From Serinus canaria (Eukaryota > Chordata > Aves > Passeriformes > Fringillidae): a stretch of DNA of 64,000 nt. The stretch spans positions 19,850,765 through 19,914,764 of the forward strand of contig NC_066322.1 of NCBI RefSeq assembly GCF_022539315.1, given 5' to 3'. The notes under the pieces were generated by a model. That model ran no database searches. It saw only the letters and a program-made list of their open reading frames with translations, and was not told the DNA's origin. Both the position numbers and the translations under genes were made by a program. Shown here one piece after another: positions 25,707 to 38,633 of the stretch. Numbering within the stretch: position 1 is the stretch's first letter; each line of letters opens with the position of its first letter.

Positions 25707-28305
25707 CCTTGGTAATTTTACAAACATAGAAATATTTTGTGTGCTTACTTCTGGATCCCACGTTTCTCTTTGGAAGTGCACCCGAGTGAGTCAGTACAGC
25801 TGAAAGGCAGCAGTAACCACTGCAAAGTTTCATGTACCTATTTATTCTGCTATTCTATAAAAATGCCCATTAGTTACTGCTATTTCCCATTTCACATGGT
25901 GTGCACACACCATCCATGACATGGAAGAGACTACAAATGAAGTCACACATCTACATGGAGAATGCATCATGTGATGCATATAAATATCCTTGCATGCCAT
26001 TTCCAACAAAGATAATAATTAACATAAATGAAAAGATGAAGCTCTGTCATAGTAACAGTTAGGACTTCTCCTTCCCCCAGGAAGCTTTTATTTCATGGTT
26101 ATCTTCACTTACACAATAGCAGAATTGACTTACAGTCCATCTTCATTTGCAGCTGACAACAGCTTAAAACAAAAAATGGAACTTCAAGGAGTCATGTCTG
26201 CATTGCCAAGCAGGGCTGTGTAATGGGAGCCGACCAGGAGATTGAGATGGTTGCTGCTGAGTGACCAGAGCCCACATAGCAACACCTCCAACAGATCTGC
26301 TGCTGACAGGAGCTGCCCCTGCTGGCACATCCCTGCTGTCACCTCGGGCTAATGGCATCGGGATGAAATCCCTTTCAGAATGCCCCAGGGCTGCCCTACA
26401 ATGGGAACAGTCAAGAAATCTACTGCAGAGAGCAGTTCTGGGTGTAAACCAAAATGCCAGCATAGACCCACCCAGAAAACACCAACCCAGCCACTGGGTG
26501 ATCTGATCGCTCCTTCCTTAGAGAGTCAGTCCATGAGATTTTCTACAGTCTGAGCAGTTTCAGATGCTGGCTGCAAGAAAGCATAAGGAGAATGTCCCAG
26601 TAGGGCAGATAAAGAGAGGTCAACAAGTGCCAGAAAAAATACTCCTTCTACTTTTACTGTCAACTGTTACTGCAAATCTTCACCTTCTACAACATGACCA
26701 CATCTTCAAGGTGTGACTGTTGGTTCATTGTTTTGTAATGGGAGATATTTTATTGGCAACTAAGGAGATTTACTGGTCATTAAAATGGTTTTTCTTGTTC
26801 TCAACATGCATGTTAAGAGAGATTTTAGTTTTAGCACTTGTAAAGATACCTTAAAAAAAAAAACAATTTGTTTATAACTAAACCTGTGGTAATTACTGAC
26901 CATAGTATTTCCAATGCCCAGCAGCAGTATTACAAAGTCAGTAACATTCAGAATGAAGCTTCAGCCGTCCAGCTCTTAGAGCTGCTCAAAGTTGGTCATG
27001 AGCATAGGTCCAGCTACAAGAGAAGAAATTTCTGATCATCAGGGAATTGGTTTGATAGCAGAGCTGGAGGATGACATGGACATGGAAGTAGGGCCATGAC
27101 AGACCTGCATTTATGTGCCCATAAATGTGAATCCTCAGACACTCTGTGCCCAGTTCCTGCTTTCAGGGGCACTGCATGGTGCATACTTGGGAAGAAGATA
27201 CCAAGGTCTCTCTTTCAAATTTACTGTTGTGCAAGCATGGAGCAGGCAATCAATCCACCTTCCCACCCTGGCTGACCATGGTAAAATTAGAACTGTAAAA
27301 TTAGCCAAGGACCACAGTGAGAGTTCTTGAGGTCTGCGAGTATTTTCTCATTTTTCTCCTCCTCAGTAGCTGTGAAATATGCAGGACCTGACAATGTGTC
27401 AATCAAACTCCCCCTGTGAAACCAGTTCTAAAAATAGTGAGAATCACAGTTATTCATCAGGGAAGGGTCCAGAGCAACCTCTACCATATGTTTTTCCCCC
27501 AAACCTAATTAAACTACCTATCTGAAAACCATTCACTGCTCGTGTTCATCCTCCATCCAAAGTGGATGTTGAAGCCCTACACAAGTGGCAGGTGGATAAC
27601 TGCACCACAACCCTACTGCAAACAGAGTTCCCTGATCTCTGGCCTAGAGCAGACACATACACAATGGTGAAGAATACACGGATAATGCCTTTTTTTTAAA
27701 TACCAAGAAATCCCTCAAATATTTCCAGAATCTGTTATAAATTGAAGAGTTTTTTTCAAGGTTGTGGGGATCTGAAGAGCTGTTCTAAGTGCTGGAAAAA
27801 TGTTTAGACCTGATAGGCTGAGGCAGCAAATAGAAATTAACCTTATTATAAAATTTTATGTACATGTGCAGACATGACTAAATAAAACTGCAGTTTGAAA
27901 AACAGAAAAAATAAATCCTGAGTGTTGAGGTGACCTCTTAGGCTTCAGTTTAATAAGGAAATGTAAATTCATGTTTTAAGTCTACTAGAAGACTCAAATT
28001 GTATTTTAATTGGCTTAAATTAATGTTATAAAAATAATATTTACCCACAGGGAAAGAAATCTTCACAATAGTAAAACAGATGAAATTGATATGGTATTTT
28101 AAATACATATTTGCTTAATGCTTTACTTGTTTAAGAACTGACTCTCAGCCCGCTTGAAGTTCAGGTCATATTTCCACTTGACTTTTATGAAAACTGAACC
28201 AGCATTTCAAATATCAAATAAAAAAAAACCCTGAGATACAAACAATGAATAAGGACAAAATCAGATTTCTAAAGTTGATAAAGAAACCAAAGTTTTCTCG
28301 TACTC
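25707..28305. other. Gene-free interval with a G+C-richer patch
   Basis: A patch at about 26180-26510 is richer in G+C and carries open frames on both strands (26164-26463 minus, 99 codons; 26261-26506 plus, 81 codons). The two overlap and neither resembles a protein. A poly(A)-like run lies near 26852-26863. I recognise nothing else. Confidence 0.55.
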
Positions 28306-28322
28306 AAAAAAAAAAAAAAAAA
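28306..28322 (+). repeat. Poly(A) run
   Basis: There are seventeen consecutive A residues. The DNA upstream shows no recognisable retroelement or processed gene copy. Confidence 0.9.
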
Positions 28323-31300
28323 GCTATATTGCAAAATCTAAGGTAGAATGAAGTGCCTCTTCTGCTTGATGGTACAGAAACCAGCCATTTAGGATAGGGT
28401 TGTATAGAATGCATTAATTGGTTCACATTTTGTGATGCAAGTGTTCAGTAAATGTGTTTTTCACTGTTAAAAGAGCTATTCTGTGCCCTTTCAGGGAGAG
28501 GAAGCAACTATTTGGGAATAAGTGTAACAGAGCACTATCATCAACAAATATATTTTTGTTTTAAAAAATTGAAGTCCAAACTCTTTATCCTCAACTTCAC
28601 AAAGGAATAAAAAATCTTTGTGAGCTTGCATACATAATTAAATTCCAGAACTATGCATATACATTTATAATATGCTCAAATGCTAACCTGAATATTATAA
28701 CTACTGCTGTCTATTTTAACACCCCCCTTTTCTTCAAAAGGTGGTCTATCAATCTCACTTTGCTGAAAGTGTTTGAGGAACTCATTTCCCCTTCAGAGAG
28801 AGAAAACCAAAGAGGATGTCTCTGCCTCTGACACATCCTGTGCTTACAAACTCAACCCTTCAAATGTTCCTACAAATGTGGGTGGGAATCCTTTTAATAA
28901 TGATTTTGGTTCATGGTAGCACTTGGAATATGTTCGGAAGATGCCACTGCCTTCTCAGTTACAGATTCCCATGATGTGATTCACATTGACCCAAGTGCAA
29001 TGTTTCTCATTTGGTTAACTTTTCTCTCTAGAATCACTTTATTTTGTTTTCTGAATCTTGCTGGCTTATATCCATTTGCATATATCAAAATTTTAAAGGA
29101 AGAAATTAATCTGTTTACTTTTTTAATATGAAAAAGTGACTAGTAGAAAGATTTTGAACAAACTCACAACTTGCCCAATTTGTCAGTGCTCTGAAGCTCC
29201 CATCACAACAATCTCCAGCTCCCTGACAGCAATATACTTGTGTGGTGTGTTTATTTTTAGATGTGCAAATATCTATTTGTATAAGTTATCCCATATATTC
29301 ATTTGGAACAGCAGCTTGTTGCTCCTCAAAATCCTGAAGAGATGAAAAACCTGTCTAAGTGTGAAAAGAGCAGGAACCAGAGATAAACCTCACAGCAGAG
29401 AAGTCACCAATAAATGGCATTTGATTAAAAATACCCCATTTCCCTGAGCTCAGTACATCTGTTTCCTAGTCTGAATTTTGCTGGACTCCTCTCTTCACAG
29501 CAAAAGCCCTGATCTTTGATGGTCCTCTGATTACTTTCCTCTGCTCATCAGCACAAAAAGCCTCAGCTGGAGAATGATCTCACCCTTCTCCCAGGGGTGG
29601 GAAGGTGTAGATTAAGCAGCTTCCAAGCTATTGACAACAGCAACAGTGTCCTTTCCACGATAAAAGGAAATCATTTGCATTGCCATTCACATTTATGATC
29701 ATTGTAGATGTTGAACAATACTTTTAATGAAGCTCACAAGACCAGAGCTATAGCCAAAAGCATGACAAATATTCCCTTATTCTCTAAGGTATTTCAAAAT
29801 TTCGTATTGAACTTTTTAAGAACATCCCAAAGTACTTAATTACTATGGGATGTAATTTGTATGCATTATCCTATTTCCAGATCAAAAATAAAACTTAATT
29901 TGCTAAAGAAAGTCTTACATTGTGCAGTCCGCAACACAACAGGTACTAGAATTATTTAGGTGGTGTTTAAAATCCTCAGAGTCTTTTCCTTCACACCCTT
30001 TTGAACAAAGTCCTGATATTTTTTGTTTTGTCTTCTGCCAGGATAAGGAAAATATTTCAGCACTTTGCAATCATTTTGAAGAGAATAGACTGAGAATAGG
30101 TCTCAAATGATGATCTGAATATTTATGATCTGACGTATAGAAAGCCATTTGGAACATTTACATGGCAAACATTTGAAAAGAGAAGTCAAAATAGAAATGA
30201 TGCTATCTAATTAGAGAGGCCTTAATAATTAATTCAAATTTTGCCTAGCAGTTTGGGAGTCCTCTTTCAGGGTACCTTCATCAGGTTAATTGGATCCTGA
30301 AGAACATAACAGAAAGCCCTTGTCAAAACAAGTCTTTGCAAGTTTAAAAGTGAAGACATTTATGGGACTAGAGAAAAAAAGCAGCCATTAAAGTGTGCTT
30401 TGCAGAGGTGCTGCAGTTCAAAATATTCTGCCTAAGCACAACAGTCTTGTTTGCTTAATATTTGTATAGATTCAAATTTGTTTATTTAACAATATCACAA
30501 CTATTTGGTGCTTGTAGCCCAAGTTCTGAGACAACAGTTAAAAGCACCAGTGAAACACACCAGCCCAATACTGCTGCAGCATTCCTAAGATATATATGTA
30601 AAACTAGAAAAGTTTAAATTAATTGTTTTTAACAGAAAAAACAATTCAGCTTTTTTTTTACTCTCATGGAATGCTACCATTGGGATGATATAAAATAAAT
30701 AATAAGGAATTTACCAAGACCTAAACAGGGTCCCTAATATCATGTCAACTTAATACAATTATAAAAAAATAAATTATAGACAAGTATTTATAAACACATT
30801 AAATCACTCAAAGTAAGAGTTAGTCACAGCTAAAAAGTGCATTAAATAATTACACGGTTTGAGAAAAAAAATAATTTTGCATAACCAAAACTGCATACAT
30901 TAATATTCTAATTTTACAGTTTTGTTTAGAGTATTTGCAGTATTACAGTTATAAATTAATTATGCAAAGGTTCATCCTTTGTGTGTTAACTACCTTCACA
31001 AGTAATCAGCCAAGAAAACAGAAAAAAACATTATCCGAAAAATTCATTTCACCACGCTATTCTTTGATCTCTTTAATACATTGAACATTCATTAACTCTT
31101 GGTTATATTTTCATTATTATATTCTGTGCGTAGCTGAAAACAAATCCAGCTTCCTTCAGGCAATCATTTGCAATCTAAGTCAATATCTATAAATAAAATC
31201 CATCTTAGGCATGAAATTTTAACACACACCCTCCCTAAAAAGCTAAGAATCCACAATCCAAACACCATAAAGTAACATAAATTTCAGTCTATTTAATTGT

Positions 31301-34176
31301 TAATTGCTATTCTGTTATAATCATACATAAAATGATGAGGGATTTCTACTGGATAGAACACTATTCAAAATTTCCTTTCATACCTTGGGCAGACTAGGTG
31401 AGCTCTTCAAAGAAGGTAATACTGGGTGAAGTTGCCTCTGTATCACTGCGATTCTGCCCAAATTAAGTTTATGTGTAGTTCTTTTATTATTATTTTAGAA
31501 TATTCGAGAATCTTCCAGATACAAAGAAAAAGTGGGGGTTTTTTCCTTTTTTTAAAATTACTATGATTTAGGAGAAGTTTGCTAAAACAATTAGTCTCTT
31601 GTACATTAGTTTTGCAACTGAAAAAAATACTCATTTAAGTTGGAATTCTAAAAATAGCAAGAGAAATACCATACCATAGTACCACCATCTGCATATATGC
31701 ACATTCAATTAAGACTATCTTTAAAGGATGTCTAAAAACAACTCAAGAGAGAAAAAAATTGGCTAACTATTCAAGTCTACAATAAGTATCAGAAGGTGTG
31801 GAAAGATTGTTTTCCTTGGTTAAGATTCTTACATTCCTCCAGCCTCTTTGTAACTATTCCCTCATTTCAGTCATATGGCATTTTAGGAGATATGTGCAAA
31901 ATTTCAGGGTTTTCACTTGAAAAAGAAAATGCATGTAGTTTCAACAACAGACTTTACCTTCACAAAGTTTAGCTATTGCAGAAGTTTTCTCTTGCAGATA
32001 GATATACGTTATTATGCACAATAAAAATTATTGCTTGGAGAAGATTGAATTATTAAAAAAGAACATTGGACCTTGTGAGAATTTACCCCTTTAGAAAACA
32101 AACAAATGAACAAAAAAAACCCCCACAACATTCTTTTGCACAGAGGATGAAGGAAGAAAAGAGAATCAGCATCTCTAAGGAGCAACCTATCAAGGAGAAA
32201 AGAGTTTGTCACAAACAGCCTTCTCATACAGCTCTTACTGCTAGACTCAAATAAGAGTCAATCTTTTCACACAGCACATTAGTGTTCAACAAGCAAAGGA
32301 CAAAGGAAAGTCCCACTGTTTCCTGCATGCCTTGTACTGCCAGAGTTATAAATGAGGAGTGTGGGATCTGGGCTCTTGCAGAGCTGTTTTCACTCACAAG
32401 AGGTGTGACTGAGCTGCAGCCACCCCTCACGGGCCAGTGGAAAGGCTTCCCACAGTGAACTCCTAATTTATCCATCAGCTCCAGTGAACATTCCACTGAT
32501 GCATTCTGTCAAAATAGTATTTCACCTAAGAGTGACAATTATTAGCCATTATCTACCCTAAGCATTATTTTGTCTAAATACAAAGATTCTGAAGTTAATT
32601 GGACAAAATGTAGATCCTGTAATCCATACTATTCACCTCATTAGTCTTAAGCCTTTCCCCAATCCTCTGAGTTAATTGCAAATATTTGGTTCACTGAAGC
32701 TAATATCCTTTTTGTCATTGTTTTTCAGTTAAAATCAACAGAACTCTGCCAAAGATATAGATTACCAATAAAGGTTTATCCTTTTATAATTACTTCAAAG
32801 CCCCTACCAGGCAAGCAAAAGCCATTATTATGCAGGCTGAACAAAATGGAAAAGGATTTTCTGATGCTGAATATTCAACAAATGAATGTAGGTAAGCTGT
32901 CTTCATAAACAAATTACAAGACTTTATAAATTTAAGGCATTTGAGGCAGCATTTAGATGTTTCTGGTGTTCAGAATATTGTTCAAGAGCAAATATGAGCA
33001 GCTTTTGAAAACCTTATGGCTCAATACATAGTTTCAAAATTCACTGTTTTCAAAGAGAATAAGCCAAAATTAAACTTTTATCTTCTGAACCTATAACTTC
33101 TTTTGAATTTCTATTTAGCATGTTAATAAAGCTTGCAATGGTTTTACAGCTACAAAATTTAATGCTCTCACTTCTTAATCTGATTTGTGATACTCTGAAC
33201 ATGTAAAGCCACAGAATTAACTCAACTGGTCACCTAATCCATTATAAAAGCTGCTCCCATTAGGTGAACTCCAATGGGAACAAGAGATTGCTCTAGTAGC
33301 AAAATTAATCACCTGCAGATAATTTTCTTGAAAACGTTATATCTCTAATCATGTAGCTCTATTCTATTAAATGAAAACAAAGCAAAACGGGATTACATTT
33401 ATATCCCAGATATTTATTACATAGTCTCATGTATTGCCAGCATGAAAATAAAAGATATATTAACATAAATAAGAAAATTAAATCATTATTAATTTCAAGC
33501 CACTAGCCAAAGTGAAAAGAAAACACTATGGATTCCAATTCATGTTAGGTTATTGATATTTTCTTGACAGTAGCTAATTCCTATGTCAAAGTTTATTTTT
33601 TGAAATTTCCAGTGGATTCTGTGGATCAAATACTGCAAAAAATCCTCAGGACCTTATTTTTCATATGCGCAGATATTCTCCTTGTCCTCTCAGCAACTAG
33701 CACAGCTTGCACTGAGATAGGAACATACTTGCTGGCTGAGAAGCTTGTTGCCTTCCAAATGCTGTTCAGGAAACAGCAGCAAGTCAGCAACAGCTCTAAT
33801 AAGTGTTGGTCACAGTGATGTGCTGTGTTAACCCCACTTTGTATCGTGCTGGAAAGTGTGCTTGGCCCAGACTGACACATTAATGCTGCAAACCACAGTT
33901 ATGCCCATTCACCTTCCTCCAAACTCAACACAAAAATTTATTCTCTGGATCATATGTTATTCGAGTTCTGGGTTTCCTTTCCTTGAGATAAACACCAGCA
34001 CACAGCTGCATATGTGGGAATTTAGTCTCATACCTCGTGTGATAAAAAATACCCTATCATGGAAGGGGAGAGAGAAATGAAATCAAAAGTGGTTTGTGAA
34101 ATAAATAAAAAAGAGAGGAGACAGTGCTAAAAAATATACTGATGCAAACTTAAATATGTTTAAAGAGCTTTGGACC
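28323..34176. other. Gene-free, very AT-rich interval
   Basis: This is one of the most AT-rich parts of the window. Frames do not exceed about 90 codons (32224-32496, minus). The stretch 32280-32500 is somewhat richer in G+C. Segments such as 30205-30240 and 32815-33010 contain many ATTA/TAAT and ATTCAACAAATG-like words of the type seen in conserved non-coding elements, but without alignment this is only an impression. The stretch around 33700-33900 also has overlapping 84-codon frames on both strands with no known homologue. Confidence 0.55.
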
Positions 34177-34191
34177 AAAAAAAAAAAAAAA
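34177..34191 (+). repeat. Poly(A) run
   Basis: There are fifteen consecutive A residues with no recognisable source sequence upstream. Confidence 0.88.
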
Positions 34192-37080
34192 GGAACAGAG
34201 TACCCTATTCAGATGTGAAACAGAAAACTGGAAAGAGCTTCAGCCTGAAGAACTTCACACTCCCATAACCACACGGTGATAGAATATTTCTTGATCTCTG
34301 CAAAGCCATTGAAATTGCTTCTCATAGGTGCTGTGACTTGGGCAGGCACAAGTCCAGGAAAACAGAGATCAGACTGCACCTTGTCATCAGGAAGCTACAG
34401 ATACTTTACAGCCATATTTCAACTCCAGAGGAAAATCCTAGACGTGAAGTGTTGGTTTCAGAGATATTTGCATCTATTTGGTTGAAAATACAACACAAAT
34501 TATGAAATACTGAGTTTTTAGGCACCACTCTGACTCTCCTACTTATCAGTTTCAAGGGATTTAGTGCACTCCAGAGCAATTTTTTTCAATCTTCAAATTA
34601 AATCTCCATATTATTTAATTAAGCATTTGACTTTAATGCATTACAGGACACCCTCAACCCTTTGGAAGCATATGGCATTTCTCTGCTTCCAAAGGAACAG
34701 CCAGACAAGCTAGGTGACAACTGGCATTGCAGAGATCACTGGCTCAGAGGAAGTTATCCACCAACCCAAACAATTGCAGGCTTTCTTATTCTCCTATAAA
34801 GATGGCATAGGCAATGGAAAATAAATTCTCTTTAAGGGGTGGTCACATATGTGGATGTGGGGGGGCACTGGAACAGCACACAGCAATGCACAGAAAAACC
34901 TCCTGATGCAGGATGAAATTTGTGACTTTCTTGGCAGTTTTCTCCCAGTTTGTTTTCCTCTAGTTAGCTTATTCATTTGACACTGAACCTCCAGCTTCTC
35001 AGGGGTGCTGTAGTTGCTCCTTGTTACTTTGTACGTTGAACCTGACATTTTGTTTTGCCTTACATCTCAATTTCATTGTCACTCAGACCTTTAGAAACTG
35101 TTGCTGTAATTCTGTAATCTATTCTCATAGTGATATTTAAATACTATGTGCTTTACTCAGAACTCTGTGATAGATCCCTTGAAACCTCTTGTCAATATGA
35201 ATTATCAGTCATATTTTGTTTCCTTTTAATCAGCTTCTAAGCCTCAATATCATTCTGTGATACAACTGATTTTTGCTCCTGCCTCACTGTAACAGGATAT
35301 AAAAATACATCTTTGAAAAAATCAGTCTGCCTTTATTCTACAGTTCTTTCTTTTATCAAATCAGAACTGATGTTACTGTGGCTATTAGATTTATTTATAC
35401 ACAACTATTTCGGTTTGGCTTACTTGTTTTGTCAGTTACTTAAAGAGCTCAATAAGAAAAGGGTTTCCTGGAATTGTGCTGTAGTAACAAAAGCATCATA
35501 AAAATTAATAGAACCACTGTGAATAACATAAGAAACAAGGAAAATAAATTCATTAGCTTAAAGTTACAATTCAAGTTTCTACACAGGGTTTTCCTGAAAT
35601 CTGTGGACATGTTAATTCTCTGCAAGCTCAGTGACAGCCATAAAATTGCCACTGAAGAGTACAGCACAGATAGAGCACACTTCTCCTTCCAGCATGTTTC
35701 ACTGCTGGGCTTGGCACCAGCACATCCATCTCTCATGCTGGACTCAAGATGAAAATAACACTCAGATTTTAAAACAAAGCCTAAGGTTATGAGCCTCGTG
35801 AAGCACACCAAAGGAATAAATAGCAGAAGCACCTTCATAGGCAGGGATTATAACAATGTAGGTAACAGACACTTAGGAACACACTCTTTGTCAGCATTAC
35901 TATCATTTCCATAGAGGATCTTAATCAAAAGTCAGGACTGAAGGACAAAACAGAAGTATCATCAGTGTGAAACTTCTGAAACTGCAGACACAAGTAGTAA
36001 CTGAGCTGTTTTCTTCCTTGCTTAACCAGGTTCAAAACTTATTCCTATCCATTTTCATGGTATAGACAACACCAAATTAAAATCTCATTCCCTGGTAAAT
36101 ACTCATGAAATTCTATGCACTTAAGGAAAGTGTTTAAAAAAAGTGAGAACAATATCTACAATTCATACTCAGCCCAACTCTTCAACAAATCTTACACTGT
36201 GTGCCAATGCAAACTCTCACCTTCCCTCCAAATATAAACATGAGCAAAAGAAAAAAAAAAAAGGATATTTTGCAAAATATCTTAGTGGGATTCTCATTTT
36301 CATCCCCTCTGAAGATTCTGTAGTCTCATGACTTGTCCCTCAATGACTTTATGTTCTGTTCAGAGACACAATACTCCTGCATTACCCCAGTGAGGCACTG
36401 CAGAGCAGCTGCAAAAGCCTCAATCAAAAGGGAAAATGTGATGTGGTTTCTGGGTTTAGTTGGTTTGGGTTCTTTTGGGGTTTGTTTGCTTGTTTTTGCA
36501 AAGGGAGCACCACAGCATAGGCTTCTTGGATGCTTTAGACATTTGTCAGACAAATCAGAGAACTTTGTTTCCTGAAAAGAAGTCAAATATTTAGATGAAT
36601 TTGCTAATACTGAGTATGATATAGCACATGGAACTCTAGCTCCCCAAACATTATTAATTCATTCCACAAACATATACTCAATTTTTAAATAGAAATAGAC
36701 ACTTTAAACATGATAAAATGGGAGAGTGAAAAAAACCCGTCTGCCTGTCATTTACTGTTCACACTGAAGATTGCAAAATTGTTTCCTTATGATTCAAATT
36801 CTCATGACAAATAACTGCACTGCCATTTCTAGTGCCATAGCACATAATACTGAATGCATTGCAAAGCAGACAGTAGTAGATCATACACTGAAGAAAAGCA
36901 CCTGACATGAAAACACAAGAGGATTCTGATTTCTCAAGTCACCAGTGTTTTTCAGTAGAGCTTCCTTTATGTATATTACCTTTTCAGACACATGGTACAA
37001 ACTAAAGGATTTTTCTCACACAATTCCTTGTGCTCTGGTGCCCCAAATACAAGGGATTTTAAACAGTCTATTAAAGGCTT
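34192..37080. other. Gene-free interval with simple-sequence tracts
   Basis: Contents include a G run of eight near 34859-34865, a 12-A run at 36251-36262 beside the palindrome listed separately, and a T/G-rich tract at about 36437-36498. The 129-codon minus-strand frame at 35449-35838 starts with a hydrophobic, signal-like segment and ends with another hydrophobic stretch, but resembles no protein I know and overlaps a 92-codon plus-strand frame, so I do not call it a gene. Confidence 0.55.
36264..36281. repeat. Perfect 18-bp palindrome beside a poly(A) run
   Basis: GATATTTTGCAAAATATC equals its own reverse complement. It directly follows a 12-A run (36251-36262) with one base between. The inner TTTTGCAAAA resembles a C/EBP-like or POU-like half-site pair. 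The palindrome itself is certain; its role is unknown. Confidence 0.6.
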
Positions 37081-37219
37081 TTCAGGTTATCTCAGTTGGT
37101 GAGAACATGGTGCTAATGATGCCAAGCTTCTGGATTCCATACCTTTATGGGACATTTGCTTCAGGGCTGGATTCAGTGACCCTTGAGGAATCCCTTCCAA
37201 TCAGAATATTCTGTGATAA
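37081..37219 (+). mobile_element. tRNA-Ile-derived SINE with CR1-like tail (TguSINE1-like)
   Basis: The head (about 37081-37146) follows the isoleucine tRNA with few changes: GGTTATCTCAGTTGG, then GGTGCTAATGATGCC around the anticodon position, then GGATTCCATACC. The A-box-like sequence is at 37088-37099 and the B-box-like sequence at 37132-37143; both would have served RNA polymerase III. The tail (about 37167-37217) reads GGGCTGGATTCAGTGACC, then TCCCTTCCAATCAGAATATT and CTGTGAT, which is the conserved 3' end of avian CR1 LINEs, whose machinery would have moved the SINE. A tRNA-Ile head with a CR1 tail is the structure I know as TguSINE1 from songbirds. Promoter boxes carry substitutions, so this is an old, probably silent copy. 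Target duplications were not found. Confidence 0.85.
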
Positions 37220-38101
37220 GTTATAATTAGATAGATGTATGTATATATGTAAGAAACTAAGATATCTGGCAGTACTTTCTGTTCTTTGTTATTATGTCTG
37301 CTTATCACAATCACTTTTGAAAATCACATGCAGGATGGACTGTGAGTAGCCTACCCTGAGGCCCATAAAAAGGAAGGCAAAACCTGGTGTAAAACATGGA
37401 GGGGAAAGCAAGGGGTTGTGGGACACCCTGAGACCCCTTGCAGCAGGGGTGGTGAAGACCTCTGCCATGACTTTTAAAGCAACCATAGTTTTTTCTGTCT
37501 TTTCTCTACTTTTCACTTTCTTTCTCTTTGTCTCTCTTGGCATTAAACAAAAATATGTCCATTTTTTGGCATAAACATTTAATCTCACTTGGGTTTTATC
37601 TTGGTTTTTTGGGAAGTATTTGGAACCTTCAAAGTTCTTTCCATTTTATTCACAGACATTTCATTTCCTTTTCCCCTCTGTGTTTAAACCAGGTTTTAAC
37701 AACTAAAAACATATGGCTGACAAGTTGAACAGGGAAGACAAAAGGTGGCTGGGAGAAGAGCAGCCTTGCAGGGCTATGCAGTGCTTCCTCTAATTTGTTA
37801 CTAGGGATTTTAGTCTATGTAACTGAGCTTTTAAATACCATTCCTTGGTGTTTAAGACATTAAGGAAACTTGCCTGTGTGACCCCTTAGCCCCTGCTCCA
37901 GGACTGAGAGCACCTGGCAGGGACAGGGTCCCTGCAGGACTCCCACAGCCCCACAGTCACACCAGAGTCCCAGACCTCCAGATTTTTGCTAAGCAATACA
38001 AAATTTAAAATTTTCTGTAACTTTAGTCAGTCTCGTTCACCTTTGCCACGGGGAAAAGGAGTTTTAAGTTTCTTTTCAAAGGGCTGTTTGATCATGCAAG
38101 G
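37220..38101. other. Gene-free interval between SINE and LTR
   Basis: A short ATAGATGTATGTATAT-type run (about 37228-37252) follows the SINE and may be its diverged simple tail. The stretch 37860-37985 is richer in G+C. I see no exon. Open frames of 98 codons (37292-37588, minus) and 66 codons (37528-37728, plus) overlap each other. Confidence 0.55.
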
Positions 38102-38546
38102 TGTGAAGTGCTCAACATCTCAAGAGACTGGAAGGAGCACAGAAGATACACAAAAGGTAATGACCAGCAGCTCCAAACAGCACCTCTGGCATGGTCAGAG
38201 ACACCTGGTCCAGAAAAGACTGATAAGAGATAAGAACTGGCACAAAAACTGGTGTAGAAATCCACAACAAACAGGAAACCAAATATAAGAACTGCATAAC
38301 CTTGGACCAATGCACATTCAACCATTAATTTCTAGGGGTTTTGACTGTATAAGTATCTGAAAAATCTAGCAAAATTCATGTGTCATAGAGGGATTTTCTC
38401 TGCCTGCCCGGGTTATCTGTGAATGAAAGGATTTCTGTGGTACATCCTGGCCAGAATTAAGTAATTACTAGATTCTCTAACACTAAAAATGTTGTTGGAG
38501 AGGTTTTTTTGGTTTCCCCGCAGTTTTGTGATACAAAGATGTCACA
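38102..38546 (+). mobile_element. ERVK-like endogenous retrovirus LTR (avian)
   Basis: The layout is that of a retroviral LTR in plus orientation. It starts TGTGAAG, has a CCAAT box (38307-38311) and a TATA-like TATAAGTA 37 bases later (38348-38355). A downstream block contains CTGCCCGGGTTATCTGTG, ACATCCTGGCCAGAATTAAG (a mutated AATAAAG poly(A) signal at about 38453-38461), GATTCTCTAACAC and TTGTTGGAGAGG, and then TTTCCCCGCAG near 38513. I associate this R/U5 wording with avian ERVK-type LTRs from memory. The right end is placed at a CA (38545-38546), followed four bases on by TGGCACTTGA, which may be an eroded primer-binding site. Both ends are uncertain. No internal coding region is recognisable, so this is a solo LTR or a heavily truncated copy. 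Confidence 0.62.
38307..38355 (+). promoter_or_regulatory. LTR core promoter: CCAAT box and TATA box
   Basis: CCAAT at 38307-38311 and TATAAGTA at 38348-38355 are spaced as in many retroviral promoters. Transcription would be expected to start roughly 25-30 bases after the TATA box and run rightward. Whether the LTR is still active cannot be told from sequence. Confidence 0.5.
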
Positions 38547-38618
38547 ACTTTGGCACTTGATCTAACATTGTCCCTTAAAGAGTCAAGGGATTTTCTAGAC
38601 TCTCCTGATGACTTCACA
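38547..38618. other. Short interval after the LTR
   Basis: TGGCACTTGA at 38551 could be the start of a decayed primer-binding site. After that I see only unassigned sequence up to the T run. Confidence 0.35.
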
Positions 38619-38633
38619 TTTTTTTTTTTTTTT
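38619..38633 (-). repeat. Poly(T) run
   Basis: There are fifteen consecutive T residues. No minus-strand retroposed source is recognisable on its right side. Confidence 0.88.

Noticed and set aside
35449..35838. 129-codon minus-strand open frame with a signal-like N-terminus
   Set aside because: It resembles no known protein, overlaps a 92-codon frame on the other strand, and its hydrophobic ends are typical of AT-rich chance frames.
38584..38588. CAAGG as a target-site duplication for the LTR starting at 38102 (which is preceded by CAAGG)
   Set aside because: It would force the LTR to end in GAGT instead of CA, and a 5-bp match is weak evidence.
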